Shown: positions 6,390 to 7,710 of the stretch, in pieces
How positions within the stretch are numbered: the first letter of the stretch is position 1
Layout: the number at the start of each line of letters is the position of its first letter
Assembly (NCBI GenBank): GCA_963632245.1
Contig: CAVGTF010000109.1
Span: 1 to 7,710 of the forward strand
From: UBA1724 sp963632245
GTDB taxonomy: Bacteria > Verrucomicrobiota > Lentisphaeria > Oligosphaerales > Oligosphaeraceae
Length of the DNA: 7,710 nt
Direction: 5' to 3'
Program-made: the position numbers and the translations under genes
The notes under the pieces: model-generated
What the model saw: only the letters and a program-made list of their open reading frames with translations
What the model was told of the DNA's origin: nothing
The model's database searches: none

Positions 6390-7388
6390 TCAGGGCACGG
6401 GGACGGCATCCAGGAACTTCTGGACGATCTCCTCGGCGGAGATCTCCTGCGCCTCTGCCTCGTAGGTGAGCAACACGCGGTGCCGGAGGACATCCATGGC
6501 CACATCCTTCACATCCTGGGGAGTGGCGTATCCGCGGCTCTGGAGGAATGCCTGCGCGCGCGCCGCCTGCGCCAGGAAGATGGTTGCACGGGGCGAGGCG
6601 CCGAAGCGGATGAGGGGCTTCAGGTCGGCAAGACGATACGCCTCTGGCTTTCGGGTGGCCTCCACCAGGGAGACGATGTATTTCTCCACCCGCGTGTCCA
6701 TGAAGACTTGGTCCAGTAGCTGCCGAATCCGCAGGATGTCCTCCGGAGTCATGACGGGCTGGACTTGCGGACGGTCCGCAGTGGAGGCGTGGCTCCGGAG
6801 GATCTGGAGCTCCTGGTCGGCAGTGGGGTAGGTGACCACCACCTTGAAGAGGAAGCGGTCCACCTGCGCTTCCGGCAACGGGTAGGTGCCCTCCTGCTCC
6901 ACGGGATTCTGGGTGGCCAGGACCATGAAGGGCGCGGGGAGGGGGTAGGTGGTGTCGCCCAGGGTGACCTGGCGCTCCTGCATGGCCTCCAGCAGGGCAC
7001 TCTGGACCTTCGCCGGCGCACGGTTGATCTCATCGGCGAGAATCAAATTCGCAAAGAGGGGCCCCTGCTTGGTGGTGAAGTCGCCCTCTTTCGGATTGTA
7101 GATGAGGGTGCCGATGAGGTCGGCAGGCAATAGGTCGGGAGTGAACTGGATCCGGTGGAAGGATGCCTGGATGGCCTTCGCCAGCGTGGTGACAGTGAGG
7201 GTCTTCGCCAATCCCGGAACACCCTCCAGCAATACATGCTGGTTCGTGATCAACGCCATGAGCAGACGGTCAATGAGACGGTCCTGACCCACGATGACTT
7301 TCTGAATCTCAGAACGCAGCGACTGCAAAAGCGCCGCTTCACGGGAAATCTGGCTGGCAAGCAAATTGACGTCGGTGTCGGTAGTCAT
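6390..7388 (-). CDS. moxR: MoxR-family AAA+ ATPase
   Basis: This 332-residue protein is a full-length MoxR ATPase. Walker A is GVPGLAKT (56-63, Lys62), Walker B is LILADEINR (D119, E120), sensor 1 is ATQNPVEQEGTYPLPEAQ (N161), followed by DRFLF (R178), and a sensor-2-type GASPRA box holds R267. The C-terminal AAA lid domain covers about 215-330. It should hydrolyse ATP in the cytoplasm as an oligomer and act in a chaperone-like way with VWA-domain partners, here probably DUF58 and perhaps the Bat proteins through the DUF4381-like membrane protein. It is the first gene of the operon. ATG 7388 gives a normal family N-terminus; a GAGGA lies ten bases upstream, rather far. No residue expected for catalysis is missing. 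Confidence in the family is very high; the client is unknown. Confidence 0.97.
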   Translation of the reverse strand: MTTDTDVNLLASQISREAALLQSLRSEIQKVIVGQDRLIDRLLMALITNQHVLLEGVPGLAKTLTVTTLAKAIQASFHRIQFTPDLLPADLIGTLIYNPKEGDFTTKQGPLFANLILADEINRAPAKVQSALLEAMQERQVTLGDTTYPLPAPFMVLATQNPVEQEGTYPLPEAQVDRFLFKVVVTYPTADQELQILRSHASTADRPQVQPVMTPEDILRIRQLLDQVFMDTRVEKYIVSLVEATRKPEAYRLADLKPLIRFGASPRATIFLAQAARAQAFLQSRGYATPQDVKDVAMDVLRHRVLLTYEAEAQEISAEEIVQKFLDAVPVP

Positions 7389-7403
7389 AAAGAAGGAATC
7401 CTC

Positions 7404-7432
7404 GGTATATAAAGAAGGTGGTTGAAAAGCAA
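7404..7432 (-). promoter_or_regulatory. Possible sigma70-type promoter of the bat operon
   Basis: On the minus strand, TTGCTT (7427-7432) and TATACC (7404-7409) are separated by 17 bp; TATATA overlaps the second element at 7406-7411. Transcription from here would start only about ten bases before the moxR ATG, leaving little or no Shine-Dalgarno in the message. This argues for caution, and a promoter farther upstream is equally possible. Confidence 0.25.
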
Positions 7433-7478
7433 AGAAAGGAAAATGCCTAGATGAAAGAAAAGGAAAAACGCGCCGCGC

Positions 7479-7499
7479 TACGCATCATCCCCCTGCGTA
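7479..7499 (-). other. Inverted repeat in the moxR leader region
   Basis: A perfect inverted repeat TACGCA/TGCGTA encloses nine bases. On the minus strand it is followed by GCGCGGCGCG and then TTTTTCC (T-run at 7464-7468). It may be an operator-type dyad or a leader hairpin with attenuator-like features. It lies about 90 bp upstream of the moxR start. Function is not supported beyond the symmetry. Confidence 0.3.
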
Positions 7500-7570
7500 C
7501 AACACCCCCCTTCCGCGCAACGACACCATAGACAAAGCGCCCGAGATGCGGTTCCCGAAGAAAAACTGGG

Positions 7571-7613
7571 AAAATAACGAAAAGACGGGGGCTGCCGCCT
7601 CCGTTCCCCCGCC
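7571..7613 (-). terminator. Probable intrinsic terminator of an upstream minus-strand gene
   Basis: On the minus strand, GGCGGGGG (7606-7613) can pair with CCCCCGTC (7584-7591) around a 14-base loop, followed by TTTTCGTTATTTT (7571-7583). One pair is G-U on the minus-strand RNA but would be an A-C mismatch on the plus strand, so the fold favours minus-strand transcripts. It implies a same-strand gene beyond the right edge that ends before moxR, and an independent promoter for the bat operon. The loop is large and the U-run imperfect, so confidence is moderate. Confidence 0.45.
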
Positions 7614-7710
7614 CATGGCTAGGTTGTAGGTAGTAGGTAGAAGGTAGTAGGGGGTAGGTTCGGCCCGGCAGGGGCCCCGTCCATGGCTAGGTGGTAGGTA
7701 GAAGGGCGAA
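7613..7710. repeat. Composite intergenic repeat: CCATGGC plus TAGGTAG heptads, two copies
   Basis: CCATGGC at 7613-7619 is followed by six heptads in register: TAGGTTG, TAGGTAG, TAGGTAG, AAGGTAG, TAGGGGG, TAGGTTC (7620-7661). After a GC-rich segment that can form a small hairpin (GGCCC 7662-7666 with GGGCC 7672-7676; it also contains GGGGCCCC), a second copy starts with CCATGGC at 7681 and continues TAGGTGG, TAGGTAG, AAGGGCG to the window edge. The copies start 68 bp apart, and the second lacks one TAGGTAG unit. This resembles short tandemly repeated heptamers known from some bacterial intergenic regions. No coding frame fits it, and the element may continue past the edge. Confidence 0.8.

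Noticed and set aside
7451..7531. Plus-strand 26-codon frame MKEKEKRAALRIIPLRTTPP... divergent from moxR
   Set aside because: Very short, weak ribosome-binding site, ends in low-complexity Pro/Thr; nothing distinguishes it from chance.
7546..7629. Plus-strand 27-codon frame ending in the heptad repeat
   Set aside because: It runs through the terminator-like stem and stops inside the repeat; no ribosome-binding site and no coding signature.
7613..7710. CRISPR-like direct repeats
   Set aside because: The repeats are contiguous heptads with no unique spacers of regular length and only two larger copies; no cas genes are visible.

Overview
The window holds a minus-strand Bat (aerotolerance-type) operon that runs from right to left and leaves the window inside its last visible gene. 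In transcription order the genes are: a MoxR-family AAA+ ATPase, a DUF58 protein, a small signal-peptide/one-TM protein resembling DUF4381, BatA (membrane VWA protein), a BatB-BatC fusion (membrane VWA domain, then TPR-like helices and a very long Gln-rich tail), and BatD (secreted or membrane multi-domain beta protein, truncated by the window edge). Spacings are 12 bp, 21 bp, a 4-bp ATGA overlap, 69 bp and 65 bp, so this looks like one transcription unit. I see no genuine gene on the plus strand; the long plus-strand frames are shadows of this operon.

Organism: the DNA is GC-rich (near 60% by eye) and the proteins carry Gram-negative envelope features (signal peptides, periplasmic VWA/TPR/BatD parts). 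The order moxR-DUF58-small TM protein-batA-batB(C)-batD occurs in Bacteroidota, Verrucomicrobiota and related phyla. GC content and the fused batB-batC lead me to favour Verrucomicrobiota or another PVC-type bacterium, but this is an inference without database support.

Region by region: 1-1321 batD (5' part); 1322-1386 spacer with a perfect 7-bp inverted repeat; 1387-3699 batB-batC fusion, of which about 1640-2154 is low-complexity Gln DNA including an 18-bp tandem array; 3700-3768 spacer; 3769-4887 batA; 4884-5477 DUF4381-like gene; 5499-6377 DUF58; 6390-7388 moxR; 7389-7710 non-coding, with possible promoter and leader elements, a probable terminator for an upstream gene beyond the right edge, and a composite heptanucleotide repeat.

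How the genes may work together: family knowledge says MoxR ATPases act with VWA proteins in a chaperone-like manner. Here one cytoplasmic VWA-type protein (DUF58) and two membrane-anchored VWA domains, predicted periplasmic, all keep intact MIDAS metal-binding residues, and MoxR keeps its Walker A, Walker B and sensor residues. BatC TPR and BatD would be periplasmic partners. The client of the system cannot be read from the sequence. I do not see a wholly new system. The most unusual points are the BatB-BatC fusion with a buried signal-peptide-like segment, its hexapeptide repeat tail, and the repeat element upstream of moxR.
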